Positions 1 through 8,901 of a DNA stretch of 64,000 bases are shown here, in pieces; the first letter of the stretch is position 1; each line of letters opens with the position of its first letter. The stretch covers positions 124,001-188,000 of the forward strand of contig DAOTWG010000010.1 in assembly GCA_034436015.1 (NCBI GenBank), in the 5' to 3' direction. A program made the translations under genes and the position numbers. Source of the DNA: DAOTVX01 sp034436015 (GTDB lineage: Bacteria; Chloroflexota; Anaerolineae; Anaerolineales; Villigracilaceae). A model generated the notes under the pieces. That model was given only the letters and a program-made list of their open reading frames with translations, was not told the origin of the DNA and did no database searches.

Positions 1-1705
1 TGCCGCCGTCAATGCTGACGAGACGATTCAGCGCGTGCCCAATGTGTGGCTCGATCAGCGACCAGACGCGGGGGTTGTCATTGTATAGAGTTGGGTCTAC
101 ATAGATGGCCTGGATTCCTTGATAGCGCATCCAGGATAAGAACTGTTCGGGAGTCACATCGAGCGGGATGTCGGTGGATGATAGGTTGGCTAATCGCATT
201 TTGGCTGCCGTGGGAAAGAGCGAACCCGCAGCGACAAAAGAGTCCTCGGGCAGATTCGCTGTCAACGCCAGTAATGCTTGTTCCTTTGGCTCTTTCCCGA
301 GCGCGCGGATTTTTGGCGAGGGATAGGGCCCGCGCAGAATCAGGCCGGCGCACAAGGTTATCAACAAAATGCTTGCGGCTTTATCCCTAATCGGAGGATG
401 TGAGGTCGCAAAATGACCGACCCATAGGCTTAGCAGGAACAGGCCGCAGGAGTAGGCGATTGCCAACTTGTTCGTCGCAATACTTACTGCTGCGATCGAA
501 GCGAGCAAAACAAGCCACAGGAATCGCTCGCGTGTGGCCAGACGCGCCGCTACAGCATGCAAACCAATCGCTGCCAGCACCAGGATGACGTAGAAGGGGA
601 ACAACAAATGCCCGGCGCGAAACAGAGTAATGACAAAGCCCGAGGTCAAGTGTAAAGGCCAGGTCAATAGCAAGAGCAAGAGCGTAGAATGCCGACGACG
701 AATCAACTCCACCCCGCCTCGTAAGCACAACAGGAACAACACAGGCGCGAAGCGAATACCATAAGCGCGGAGAATTTGCTCAGGCAGCGATTTTACGGTC
801 AATGTTAGCCGCTTGAGGTACATAGCAGGATTGCGTTGAATGGCGCGAAAGATAGAGTGCTTGTTTTCCTCTGCTACGCCAAAATAGCGCTGCGCTTCTA
901 ATTTTGCAGCCGCAACCGGGTTGATTCCATCCTTGGCGCTAAGGATGATTTCCTGACCGGCTTCGAAGTTGTCGTAGGTTCGTTCCAGCGTTCCGAGACT
1001 GTAGTTTCCCGTAGACAAGCCATACATCAACACGTATCCGCCGACAATCAACGCAAACGGCGAAACGCTTGCTAAACTTGCCGGCAGGACGCGTTTGCAG
1101 CGCCAGCCGAGGAAAATGCCCCATAATGTAAAAATGGGGAAGAGAAGCAAGCCATCATTTCGCGCCAGAGCGGAAAGGCCGAGGAAGAGCGATCCTAACC
1201 ACAAATGACGTAATGATTGTGATCGGTAGAAAGCCAGTAGTTGCCACAACGCGAAACCGGCAAAGGCGGCGAAAAGAGGGTCGGAGGGAAAAATCAAAAA
1301 TTCCAGCACAAAGGGAGCAGTCAAGAACAATCCCAGGGCAATGGCAGGATGGGCAAGCTCCTTGAGTTGACGTGCAGTTAAGTAAACACTTAACCACAGA
1401 AGCACAAAGGAAAGCAGCTTGCCAAGAGTCCGGCTATGCACAAGCCAAAACGGCGAAGCGCGGAACGGTAAATAGGTCAAGGCATAAAAGACGCTCGTCA
1501 CAGGGTTGTTGGCAAGTGACGGCCATTCGCCCTTGTCGGCCAACAAACGACCGCCAACAACGTATGCCATTTCATCCCAGGGGCCGATGTCGCCTAGAGT
1601 AGGAAAGAGCGAAGGGGCAACGAGAGCAAAGTTGACGATCAAAAAGACCAGGGCCAAACGGTCGAAGGAAGCGGGGCTTTTCCAGAAGGCAAGATGCCGT
1701 TTCAT
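1..1705 (-). CDS. Polytopic membrane glycosyltransferase-like protein (GT-C/GT39-like), 3' end outside window
   Basis: An uninterrupted frame of 568 codons runs from an ATG at 1705 off the left edge. The product is very hydrophobic, with many predicted membrane segments. A WDE motif at residues 43-45 follows the first membrane segment, as in the first external loop of GT-C enzymes of the ArnT/PMT (family 39) type, where an acidic pair binds metal or base. These enzymes move sugars from polyprenyl-phosphate donors to lipid or protein acceptors outside the membrane; the substrate cannot be read here. The start at 1705 has AGGGAA just upstream. An in-frame ATG at 1765 is possible but has no ribosome site. 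A stop at 1775-1777 bounds the frame. It lies 108 bp downstream of the SDR gene and may share its transcript. Confidence 0.75.
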   Translation of the reverse strand, partial: MKRHLAFWKSPASFDRLALVFLIVNFALVAPSLFPTLGDIGPWDEMAYVVGGRLLADKGEWPSLANNPVTSVFYALTYLPFRASPFWLVHSRTLGKLLSFVLLWLSVYLTARQLKELAHPAIALGLFLTAPFVLEFLIFPSDPLFAAFAGFALWQLLAFYRSQSLRHLWLGSLFLGLSALARNDGLLLFPIFTLWGIFLGWRCKRVLPASLASVSPFALIVGGYVLMYGLSTGNYSLGTLERTYDNFEAGQEIILSAKDGINPVAAAKLEAQRYFGVAEENKHSIFRAIQRNPAMYLKRLTLTVKSLPEQILRAYGIRFAPVLFLLCLRGGVELIRRRHSTLLLLLLTWPLHLTSGFVITLFRAGHLLFPFYVILVLAAIGLHAVAARLATRERFLWLVLLASIAAVSIATNKLAIAYSCGLFLLSLWVGHFATSHPPIRDKAASILLITLCAGLILRGPYPSPKIRALGKEPKEQALLALTANLPEDSFVAAGSLFPTAAKMRLANLSSTDIPLDVTPEQFLSWMRYQGIQAIYVDPTLYNDNPRVWSLIEPHIGHALNRLVSIDGG

Positions 1706-1813
1706 CGCTTCCCTGTTGTGGGAAAACCAGAGGAAGATCGAACAAGGTTTCCGTCGGGTCAGCATCTGTACTGACTACTACCCAAGCGCCGCAGAGTAAC
1801 ACCGCACATCGGA

Positions 1814-2566
1814 CTACTCCGTGCTCAGGCGCGCTGTTGCTCCTCCGTCCACAACGAGCGCCTGACCGGTCATGAACGAGGATTGTTCCTCATCAGCCAG
1901 AAAGTAGATGGCATGGGCAATCTCTGTAGGACGACCAATGCGTCCATTAACCGTACGGCGCGCTAAATTTTCAAGACGTTCCAGGATATCCTGACCGGAG
2001 ACGTGGCCTCGTCCCAGGCCAGCGCGTAGCATAGGAGTATCCACGGCGCCAGGCAGGATAGCGTTCACGCGAATATTGTCCGGCGCGAACTCGATCGCCA
2101 TCGCGCGTGTCAGAGCAAGTAATCCGCCCTTGCTGGCTGCGTACGCTGCAATGTTGGCCGATGTTTGTATGGCGTGAACCGAAGAAACATTCACAATCGC
2201 CCCGCCACCGGCAGCCTTGAGCAAAGAATAGGCGAGCTTGACGCCAAGAAAGACCGAACGCAGATTGGATGCCATGACGGCATCCCATTCCTCTGTGGTG
2301 GTCTCTAAGAGAGGTTTTGCGACTTGCAGAGCCGCATTGTTGATAAGAGCATCCAAACGATCCGTAAGTTGCCGTATGCGTGTAAAAATAGCCTCTATTT
2401 CTTCGGGACGGGAAATATCGGCGCGAATGAAAAGGCCTTTCTCTGGAAAACCGTCGCCGAATTCGGCCCGGTCCACGCCGATGACCCGCCATCCTTTTTG
2501 TGTAAAGAGTGCGACGGTAGCACGTCCAATCCCGCCTGCCGCGCCGGTGATGAGCACGGTTTTCAT
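1814..2566 (-). CDS. SDR-family NAD(P)-dependent oxidoreductase
   Basis: A 250-residue classical short-chain dehydrogenase/reductase, the usual length for the family. The cofactor motif TGAAGGIG sits at residues 7-14, NNAA near 76-79, and the catalytic Ser129, Tyr142 and Lys146 are all in place. The C-terminus has the usual GQALVVDGG. The Asp after the second strand (V-D-R, residues 31-33) suggests a preference for NAD over NADP; this is inference. The start at 2566 has GGAGG five bases upstream, better than the in-frame codon at 2602. The substrate is unknown. It is divergent from the flippase-like gene across a short shared promoter region; on this strand a TATACT -10 lies at 2608-2603. Confidence 0.9.
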   Translation of the reverse strand: MKTVLITGAAGGIGRATVALFTQKGWRVIGVDRAEFGDGFPEKGLFIRADISRPEEIEAIFTRIRQLTDRLDALINNAALQVAKPLLETTTEEWDAVMASNLRSVFLGVKLAYSLLKAAGGGAIVNVSSVHAIQTSANIAAYAASKGGLLALTRAMAIEFAPDNIRVNAILPGAVDTPMLRAGLGRGHVSGQDILERLENLARRTVNGRIGRPTEIAHAIYFLADEEQSSFMTGQALVVDGGATARLSTE

Positions 2567-2640
2567 GAATGCCTCCATCCTAAGGAACAATTTTTTTGCC
2601 AAAGTATAACATAGACTCTTATGGCGTCATTCGATTCTGG

Positions 2641-2646
2641 TACAAT
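2641..2646 (+). promoter_or_regulatory. -10 element of a leaderless promoter
   Basis: TACAAT ends six bases before the ATG at 2653 and no Shine-Dalgarno intervenes. Transcription would start at or next to the start codon. Confidence 0.5.
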
Positions 2647-2652
2647 TGCCGC

Positions 2653-3672
2653 ATGTTTAAACGGTGGCAATTCTGGTTGGGTATGGCAATCAGCGCCATC
2701 TTTCTGTGGTTCGCCCTGCGCGGCCTGCAGTTGGCTGATTTTTGGGCCGTGGTGCGTTCGGCCCGGTATTGGTGGATTCTCCCTGGTGTGATCGTCTACT
2801 TTGCGGGAGTCTGGGTGCGCGCATGGCGCTGGCATTACCTGCTACGCCCTATCCAGAAGATACCCACGCGCGAGATGTTCCCTCTAACGTGCATTGGATA
2901 CATGGGGAACAACATTTATCCGGCGCGCGCCGGCGAGGTGCTACGGGCTGTTATCCTAAAGCGAAGGCGCGGCATATCCATATCTGCATCATTGGCAACG
3001 ATTGTCGTGGAGCGCATCTTCGACGGCGTGGTCATGCTAGCCTTCGTCTTCGCCAATCTTCCTGAACTTGCCGCCCTTGCGACGGCCGACTCGGGCTTCG
3101 TGGGCAACTTGCGCGACCTGGCGCTTATTGGCGTCGGCGTGTTCACAAGCGCGCTGTTTCTTTTCTTGCTGGCTTCCATGTTCCCACAACGCGCCGTGGG
3201 CATCGGGCAATGGCTTATTCAGCGCGCTCTACCTGCACGTTGGCGTGCACAAGCTACCAACATCCCAGACAGATTCCTAGAGGGATTGGTCTTCCTGCGC
3301 TCGCCGTGGAACGTCCTGATGGTTTTTAGTACATCGGTGGTAATCTGGGCGCTAGAGACCGGCAAGTACTGGTTCGTTATGCATGCTTTCGATTTTCAGG
3401 TGGGTTTCTTCGCGTTGATGTTGATGAATGGGGTGGTCAACCTGGCAACCACGATTCCATCGGCTCCTGGGTATATTGGCACCTTCGATACGCCGGGGAT
3501 CGCGGTCTTGCGAGCCTACGGTGTAAATCAAGCGATGGCAGCAGGGTATACCCTCGTGTTGCATGTAGCGCTGTGGTTGCCTATCACGGCAGTAGGGGCC
3601 TGGTACCTGGCGCGGGAGGGAATCCGTTGGAGCGAATCGCTACGCGCAGAGGCGCATAGCAAGGACGGTTAG
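2653..3672 (+). CDS. Flippase-like integral membrane protein (UPF0104/LPG-synthase TM domain)
   Basis: 339 residues with about eight hydrophobic segments, matching the lysylphosphatidylglycerol synthase transmembrane (UPF0104, AglD-like) family. Recognisable features are the early GVWVRAWRWHYLL segment, the N-x-x-P-A-R-A-G-E-V-L-R motif near residues 96-107 and the late S-A-P-G-Y-I-G-T-F motif. Homologues are proposed to move lipids or lipid-linked sugars across the membrane, but most are uncharacterised. The start at 2653 was chosen because it begins at the first membrane segment and lies six bases after a -10 hexamer; the in-frame codon at 2596 would lie upstream of that promoter. Divergent from the SDR gene. 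Confidence 0.8.
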   Translation: MFKRWQFWLGMAISAIFLWFALRGLQLADFWAVVRSARYWWILPGVIVYFAGVWVRAWRWHYLLRPIQKIPTREMFPLTCIGYMGNNIYPARAGEVLRAVILKRRRGISISASLATIVVERIFDGVVMLAFVFANLPELAALATADSGFVGNLRDLALIGVGVFTSALFLFLLASMFPQRAVGIGQWLIQRALPARWRAQATNIPDRFLEGLVFLRSPWNVLMVFSTSVVIWALETGKYWFVMHAFDFQVGFFALMLMNGVVNLATTIPSAPGYIGTFDTPGIAVLRAYGVNQAMAAGYTLVLHVALWLPITAVGAWYLAREGIRWSESLRAEAHSKDG

Positions 3673-4052
3673 TAGGATAGGCCCGCGGAGGGAGTAGGGG
3701 TAAATCCGATCTTCCCCCGTTTCCCTAACTGTAAACCGTTGTGGGGAGAATGGCATTCGCCACACCCCTGGTAAGAATCAAAACCTGATCGTCCATTCTT
3801 GGCGCAGGCTACAGTCGCGCGCGTGCGCCGTCGGAAGCCTGCGCGGAACGAACGATCAACGGTCAGTCGCAGGCGCATGTGATCGCAGTTGTTCGCGCGT
3901 TCGATAGCTGGCAAAGGGCGGGTGCGGCGCAAGGCGGGCGTCCAAGCAGCGCGCAATAAACGACGTTTCTCCCGGTTCCGGCCGCGATAGTACTTCCCGT
4001 AAAAAATTCGCACTCCATGCCCGCCGGGGTTTTCACGAAGATACAGCCTCAC
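3669..4052 (-). CDS. Small conserved hypothetical protein, translationally coupled to efp
   Basis: A basic frame of 127 codons starting at a GTG (4052-4050) that overlaps the efp stop (4051-4049), a GTGA-type coupling. An internal GTG at 4013 would give 114 residues. Readable segments are FYGKYYRGRNREKRRLL, ANNCDHMRLRL and GCGECHS near the C-terminus. From memory it resembles a small, Cys-rich family found in Chloroflexota genomes, where several more Cys are present. Here the expected Cys after the first strand and in the central loop read as other residues, leaving only about four Cys. It may be a zinc protein that has lost ligands. No function is known, and the family assignment needs a search. 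Confidence 0.55.
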   Translation of the reverse strand: MRLYLRENPGGHGVRIFYGKYYRGRNREKRRLLRAAWTPALRRTRPLPAIERANNCDHMRLRLTVDRSFRAGFRRRTRATVACAKNGRSGFDSYQGCGECHSPHNGLQLGKRGKIGFTPTPSAGLSY

Positions 4053-4606
4053 ACACGCGTGACATACTCGCCTGTACGAGTATCTAGGCGAATCACATCG
4101 CCCTCCTTTACAAATTGTGGCACTTGCACCTCGAGGCCGGTTTCCAAGCGCACCTTCTTCATAACGTTCGTCGCCGTATCACCCCGCACGGCTATTTCCG
4201 CGTAGACGACTTTCAAGTCGACCGTCAAAGGTAACTCAACGTCCAGCGGCTCCCCTTTGTAAAATGTGAGTTTACATTCTGTGCCCTCTTTCAAAAAACC
4301 AGCTGCTTCACCGATTACCTCGGCCCTGACTGTCCACTGCTCGAAGGTTTCATTATCCATGAAGTAGTAGAACTCGCTGTCATTATACAGGTATTGGACG
4401 TTATGGAACTCAAGCCGCGCCTCCTGAACCTGATTGCCGGAAATGAAGGTCTTTTCCAGGGTGGCGCCGGTTCGTAGATTGCGCGCCTTGACGCGAATAG
4501 TCGCGTTTCCGCGCCCTGGTTTGTGGTGACTATATTCCAGCACGCGCCACAATTGCCCGTCCAGCTCAAAGGTTACTCCTTTGCGGAGATCGTTGACGTC
4601 AATCAT
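4049..4606 (-). CDS. efp: Elongation factor P
   Basis: 185 residues with all three beta-barrel domains of EF-P: the KOW-like N-terminal domain, the YNDSEFYYFMDNETFEQ segment of domain II and the GDTATN...LDTRTGEYVTRV end of domain III. EF-P enters the ribosome E site and relieves stalls at polyproline. The tip loop reads KPGRG (residues 29-33), with Arg32 where E. coli-type proteins have the modified Lys34. This rules out EpmA-type lysylation. The gene has GAGGATGG upstream of the ATG and its own promoter at 4673-4644. A small gene overlaps its stop codon. Confidence 0.97.
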   Translation of the reverse strand: MIDVNDLRKGVTFELDGQLWRVLEYSHHKPGRGNATIRVKARNLRTGATLEKTFISGNQVQEARLEFHNVQYLYNDSEFYYFMDNETFEQWTVRAEVIGEAAGFLKEGTECKLTFYKGEPLDVELPLTVDLKVVYAEIAVRGDTATNVMKKVRLETGLEVQVPQFVKEGDVIRLDTRTGEYVTRV

Positions 4607-4643
4607 AGTGTTCCATCCTCGTTTTGAAATTAGAAGCGGGCGG

Positions 4644-4673
4644 ATTATACTGCTAAATTTCTAGAAGCAGCAA
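4644..4673 (-). promoter_or_regulatory. Promoter of efp
   Basis: On the reverse strand, TTGCTG (4673-4668) and TATAAT (4649-4644) are separated by 18 bp, upstream of efp. Confidence 0.6.
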
Positions 4674-4769
4674 GTATCCACGCAAAAGTGGCAGCATAAT
4701 TTCCGAGGAGTTATGCTCCAAAACCACACCGCCGATATCAACGACTCTTGTATGCGCAGTAAGAGAGGG

Positions 4770-4798
4770 TTGCCAAGTTATCCGTTCGCCTGTATAAT
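4770..4798 (+). promoter_or_regulatory. Promoter of the S1-domain gene
   Basis: TTGCCA and TATAAT with 17 bp spacing. The hexamer ends 33 bases before the ATG at 4832, leaving a short leader that contains GGAG. Confidence 0.65.
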
Positions 4799-4831
4799 CC
4801 TAAATAATCTCATATCCGGAGTTGTGGTCTG

Positions 4832-6154
4832 ATGGAATCCACCTCTATCCCCCTCGGGCAGGGGGACGCACCCGAGCACAGTTCAAGCGAGAATGAACGC
4901 AATAATCAGGTGAATATGGAAGCCCTCTTGCAGGAAAAAGGAGAAATGCTCCTAGACTTTCCGCAAGCCGGCGAAATCCGCACCGGCGTGGTCGCCAGCA
5001 AGAGCGCCGGTCAGATTCTTGTCAGCGTGGGCGCCAAGTCGGAGGGCGTCATCACTGGCAAGGAACTGGAGGCCATTCCGCCAGAGGAGCGTGAGTCGCT
5101 CCAAATAGGACAGCAGATCTCCGTCTATGTTGTCTCTGCCGATGACACAAATGGGACGATTTTGCTTTCCTACACGCGCGCGCAAGAGCAGCGGAGCTGG
5201 GACGCTGTGGAAAGAATGCTCGAGGCCGGGGAAGTCTACGAAAGCAAGGTAGAGGGGTATAACAAAGGCGGATTGATTGTGCCGGTGCACGGTCTTCGGG
5301 GTTTTGTGCCGGCCTCGCAGATTGGCCTCAGCAGACGGATGCAAATGAGCGGTGAAAAGGCCGAGCAACGCTACGCCAGCATGATCGGCGAACCGGTAAC
5401 TGTGCGCGTTATTGAGGTGGATCGTCATCGCCGTCGCTTGATTCTCTCGGAACGCGCGGCCAGCAGCGAAACGCGTCAATCGCTTAAGGAGCGTGTTATT
5501 GAGGAATTGCACGAAGGTGAGGTGCGTACAGGACGTGTGTCCAGTCTGGCCGATTTTGGCGCTTTCGTCAATATTGGTGGAGCGGACGGCCTGGTGCACC
5601 TCTCTGAAATCTCATGGGATCGAGTTCAACACCCGTCCGAGGTGCTCGAGGTAGGCCAGGAAGTGCGCGTCAAAGTCATCAGTATAGACCGCGAACGGAA
5701 GCGAATTGGCCTCTCCATACGCGCATTGCAAGAGGACCCCTGGCGTAAGAAGGTGGAGAAATTCAAGGTCGGTCAACTGGTAGAAGGCGTCATTACCCGC
5801 CTGACGAAGTTCGGTGCTTTCGCTAGACTGGAAGGAGATTTGGAAGGCCTCATTCATATTTCTGAAATCAGTGATACGCGCATCGAACATCCAAAAGAGA
5901 AATTGCACGAGGGCGATGTCGTCACGCTACGAATCATCCGCATTGACCCAGAACAGCGCCGTATTGGCCTGAGCCTGCGCAAAGTGGACTCGGGCGCGTA
6001 TAAAGATCTCGATCTCAAACAAATTGATTTGGAAGGCGTTCAACTCGAATTAGCAAGCCACGCAACGAGCGAGGAAACCGTATCCTTGCGACCAGGATCG
6101 CCTTCGCAGGAATCGCCACAGAAGAGTGGTCAGGAAGCCGCAACGCAAGCATAG
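4832..6154 (+). CDS. rpsA: S1-domain RNA-binding protein (ribosomal protein S1-like)
   Basis: 440 residues with an acidic, low-complexity N-terminus followed by four S1 (OB-fold) repeats at about residues 43-112, 130-208, 226-297 and 311-384. Repeats 3 and 4 are the most canonical, with the FGAFV/FGAFA and GLVHLSEIS/GLIHISEIS signatures. The first two are divergent, as in Gram-positive and Chloroflexota S1 proteins. Four repeats rather than the six of E. coli is the usual form there. It probably brings mRNA to the 30S subunit or binds RNA more generally. If many genes are leaderless, as this window suggests, its role in initiation may differ from the E. coli case. The C-terminal 50 residues are polar and disordered-looking. 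Confidence 0.85.
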   Translation: MESTSIPLGQGDAPEHSSSENERNNQVNMEALLQEKGEMLLDFPQAGEIRTGVVASKSAGQILVSVGAKSEGVITGKELEAIPPEERESLQIGQQISVYVVSADDTNGTILLSYTRAQEQRSWDAVERMLEAGEVYESKVEGYNKGGLIVPVHGLRGFVPASQIGLSRRMQMSGEKAEQRYASMIGEPVTVRVIEVDRHRRRLILSERAASSETRQSLKERVIEELHEGEVRTGRVSSLADFGAFVNIGGADGLVHLSEISWDRVQHPSEVLEVGQEVRVKVISIDRERKRIGLSIRALQEDPWRKKVEKFKVGQLVEGVITRLTKFGAFARLEGDLEGLIHISEISDTRIEHPKEKLHEGDVVTLRIIRIDPEQRRIGLSLRKVDSGAYKDLDLKQIDLEGVQLELASHATSEETVSLRPGSPSQESPQKSGQEAATQA

Positions 6155-6249
6155 GTTGTCTCCCCCGGTTCCGGGTAACGATGGCTTGTCCTGCTAAGCT
6201 GGCCATTGTTTCATCATTCCTCCTGGCCCTTGAAGATGCGTCCCCCTCC

Positions 6250-7338
6250 ATGGCTCTTGTGATTGATGCCCACGAAGATCTTGCCTGGAACATGTTGACC
6301 TTTGGGCGAGATTACACGCGCTCCGCCATAGAAACGCGCCGACTGGAAGAAGTAAATCGTTCCCTCGCGCCAATGAAAAACGGTCATACCTTGTTGGGTT
6401 GGCCTGATTATCAAAACGGACAGGTAGCAATTGTCTTCGCTTCCTTATTTGCAACTCCGACCCGCCTTAAGCGCGGCGACTGGGAGATTCTCTGCTATAC
6501 TACGCCTGAGGAAGCCTGGCAGGTTTACCATCGTCAATTGGAAGCCTATCATGCTCTTGTGGAAACCCATCCCGAGCGTTTTGTTTTCATCACAACGCGA
6601 CATCAACTTCAGACCCTGCTCTTAGACTGGCAGGATAAGTCTCGACAAGGTCACCCTGTTGGCTTCGTTGTCCTGATGGAAGGAGGCGAGGGCATTCGCA
6701 CCCCTTCTGAGTTGGAACAATGGTGGGAGGAAGGTGTGCGCATCGTTGGGCCAGCCTGGGCTAGGACGCGCTACTGCGGCGGCACCAACGAGCCAGGGCC
6801 TCTCACCGCGGAAGGGCGCGAGTTACTGGAAGTCATGGCCGAGCTGCGCCTTACCCTGGATGTCAGCCACATGGATGAGGCGGCAGCGCGTCAGGCGATT
6901 GATCGTTACGAGGGTCCTATTATCGCCAGCCACGCAAACGCGGCTGCGTGTGTTCCGGGTTATGAAGGCAACCGTCTGCTCTCCGATGAACTGATTTGCC
7001 AATTGATCAACCGGGATGCAATCATCGGAATCGTCCCCTACTGTCGTTTTCTGCAAGCCGGCTGGAGGCCCTCCGATGGGCGGGACGGAATCACTCTCGA
7101 TACGGTTGCTATACACATTGACCATATCTGTCAATTGGCTGGAGATGCGCAGCATGTCGGCCTAGGCAGCGATTTTGACGGCGGTTTTGGCGTGGAGTCT
7201 GCACCGGCAGACGTAGATACCGTTGCCGATTTACAGAAATTGTCCGTGGTCCTGGCAAAAAGAGGGTACTCCGAGCGCGATATCGCAGCCATTTTGGGAG
7301 ACAATTGGTTGCGCCACTTACGGGAGAATTTACCATGA
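6250..7338 (+). CDS. Membrane-dipeptidase family (M19) metallopeptidase
   Basis: 362 residues of the renal dipeptidase (M19) amidohydrolase fold. The N-terminal DAHEDLAWN carries the zinc ligands His8 and Asp10. Downstream are the family blocks LMEGGEGIR (bridging Glu), TLDVSHMDE, IIASHANA and GLGSDFDGG. These enzymes cleave dipeptides, including D-residue and some beta-lactam substrates. No signal peptide is visible, so it should be cytoplasmic. The start at 6250 puts the first metal ligands at the usual distance from the N-terminus; an in-frame ATG at 6181 would add 23 residues with no matching motif. The stop overlaps the next start by four bases (ATGA). Confidence 0.9.
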   Translation: MALVIDAHEDLAWNMLTFGRDYTRSAIETRRLEEVNRSLAPMKNGHTLLGWPDYQNGQVAIVFASLFATPTRLKRGDWEILCYTTPEEAWQVYHRQLEAYHALVETHPERFVFITTRHQLQTLLLDWQDKSRQGHPVGFVVLMEGGEGIRTPSELEQWWEEGVRIVGPAWARTRYCGGTNEPGPLTAEGRELLEVMAELRLTLDVSHMDEAAARQAIDRYEGPIIASHANAAACVPGYEGNRLLSDELICQLINRDAIIGIVPYCRFLQAGWRPSDGRDGITLDTVAIHIDHICQLAGDAQHVGLGSDFDGGFGVESAPADVDTVADLQKLSVVLAKRGYSERDIAAILGDNWLRHLRENLP

Positions 7339-7820
7339 CCATTCCAAAGTCTCGACAACTCTCTTCGGATACTAGCCCCCAAGCAACTCCTTTGCGCTGG
7401 CGGGTGTACGCCGGCGCTGTCTTTACCTTGCTGGGCTTTGTCGTCTTTCTGCTTGGCGCCAGGCCGGCACTTTTTGGCCTGGATCGGAGTCCTGTGGTGG
7501 GCTTCGTCCAGATTGCTGTTTTCTTGGTTGGGCTGGCCATGATGTGCCTGGGTGGCTATGTGGGTTTCATTGCCTTCTGGAAGAACGGCGAACGCACGCT
7601 TGCGGCAGACATCGGGCAGCGGCTGGTTGCTACCGGTTATGTTATTGCAGCAGTCTCCGGCATGGCCGATATTTTCGGTATGGGAACGCAACCCCCGCCG
7701 CGCGTACCGTTGTTCGGTCCCTGGCAGGCAGTTGGCGTTCAAATCGGCCAAGCAGTCATCGTGCTTGGCTTCCTGCTGCTCATCCCTTACCCTCGACGCG
7801 TTTCCTTTCACGCTTCTTGA
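7335..7820 (+). CDS. Small four-helix membrane protein, unknown function
   Basis: 161 residues with a polar N-terminus of about 25 residues and four hydrophobic segments (about 29-47, 60-82, 95-115 and 133-152). It ends in a short basic tail. I recognise no family. Its ATG overlaps the dipeptidase stop, so the two genes are translated together, but this does not show a shared function. Confidence 0.65.
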   Translation: MTIPKSRQLSSDTSPQATPLRWRVYAGAVFTLLGFVVFLLGARPALFGLDRSPVVGFVQIAVFLVGLAMMCLGGYVGFIAFWKNGERTLAADIGQRLVATGYVIAAVSGMADIFGMGTQPPPRVPLFGPWQAVGVQIGQAVIVLGFLLLIPYPRRVSFHAS

Positions 7821-7875
7821 TGCGCAGCTTCCCTTCTAAGATTGCAAAACATCTTGCATCCTGCGGAGGCTTTCC

Positions 7876-8901
7876 ATGGCTCGTCATTACTTTGTCACTG
7901 GCGGCGCCGGCTTTATTGGATCAAACTACGTCTATCGCCTGTTGGAACGCGGCGAGGAAGTTACAATTTACGATAATCTTTCGCGCGCAGGCGCGGTACA
8001 TAATTTAACCTGGTTGAAGGAGAAATTTGGCGAAAAATCGTTTCGCCTTATCGTTGGCGATGTACGCGACGCCGCCTTGTTGACCGCATCTTGCCGCCGG
8101 GCGGATGTTATCCTCCATCTGGCAGCCCAAGTAGCCGTGACGACTTCCGTGGTCAGACCGCGCGAGGACTTCGAAGTCAATGCGCTGGGCACATTCAACG
8201 TGCTCGAAGCAGCGCGTCTCAGCGACCGGCGTCCGATTGTCCTATACGCTTCCACGAACAAAGTCTACGGGGAAATGGAAAACGTCGCGGTGGTGGAACG
8301 AGAAACGCGTTGGGAATATGCATCTTTGCCTTACGGCTGTCCAGAGACTCAACCGCTGGATTTCCATAGCCCCTATGGGGTTTCAAAAGGCTGCGGTGAC
8401 CAATATGTGCGTGATTATCACCGTATCTACGGCCTCCCTACGGTAGTCTTTCGTCAATCGTGCATCTATGGCGAACGCCAGATGGGCATCGAGGATCAGG
8501 GTTGGGTCGCGTGGTTTGTCATTGCGGCGGTAACCGGTCGCCCGATTACGGTTTACGGCGATGGCAAGCAAGTGCGCGATCTTCTTTTCGTGGATGATCT
8601 ACTGAATGCTTACGACGCGGCTATTGAACGCATAGACACCGTGCAAGGTCGGGTTTACAACATGGGCGGCGGACCGGAGAACGCTGTTTCTATCTGGCAA
8701 GAGTTTGGTCCCATTCTCGAAAAACTGATCGGCCATCCTATTCCGGTCAAGCGCGGCGACTGGCGCCCGGGCGATCAACGAGTATTTATCGCTGATATTC
8801 GCAAGGCCGAATGTGAGTTAGGGTGGAGACCCAAGATCGGCGTGGAGGAGGGTATTGAACGATTGTTTAAGTGGATTCGGGCGAATCGCGCTTTGTTTTG
8901 A
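7876..8901 (+). CDS. NAD-dependent epimerase, CDP-paratose 2-epimerase-like
   Basis: 341 residues of an extended SDR. The Rossmann motif GGAGFIGS is at residues 9-16, and Tyr167 and Lys171 of the YxxxK pair lie in SPYGVSKG. The STNKVYG block (126-132) with Asn-Lys before Val-Tyr-Gly is typical of TyvE/RfbE (CDP-paratose to CDP-tyvelose) rather than UDP-glucose 4-epimerase. The C-terminal GDWRPGDQR fits sugar-nucleotide binding. The true substrate could be another CDP- or UDP-sugar, and no other 3,6-dideoxyhexose genes lie nearby. GGAGG precedes the ATG. Its stop abuts, with no gap, the stop of the convergent SH3 gene. Confidence 0.8.
   Translation: MARHYFVTGGAGFIGSNYVYRLLERGEEVTIYDNLSRAGAVHNLTWLKEKFGEKSFRLIVGDVRDAALLTASCRRADVILHLAAQVAVTTSVVRPREDFEVNALGTFNVLEAARLSDRRPIVLYASTNKVYGEMENVAVVERETRWEYASLPYGCPETQPLDFHSPYGVSKGCGDQYVRDYHRIYGLPTVVFRQSCIYGERQMGIEDQGWVAWFVIAAVTGRPITVYGDGKQVRDLLFVDDLLNAYDAAIERIDTVQGRVYNMGGGPENAVSIWQEFGPILEKLIGHPIPVKRGDWRPGDQRVFIADIRKAECELGWRPKIGVEEGIERLFKWIRANRALF

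Noticed and set aside
4952..5599. 215-codon reverse frame opposite the S1-domain gene
   Set aside because: No domain is visible and it lies wholly inside the conserved S1 repeats of the other strand.
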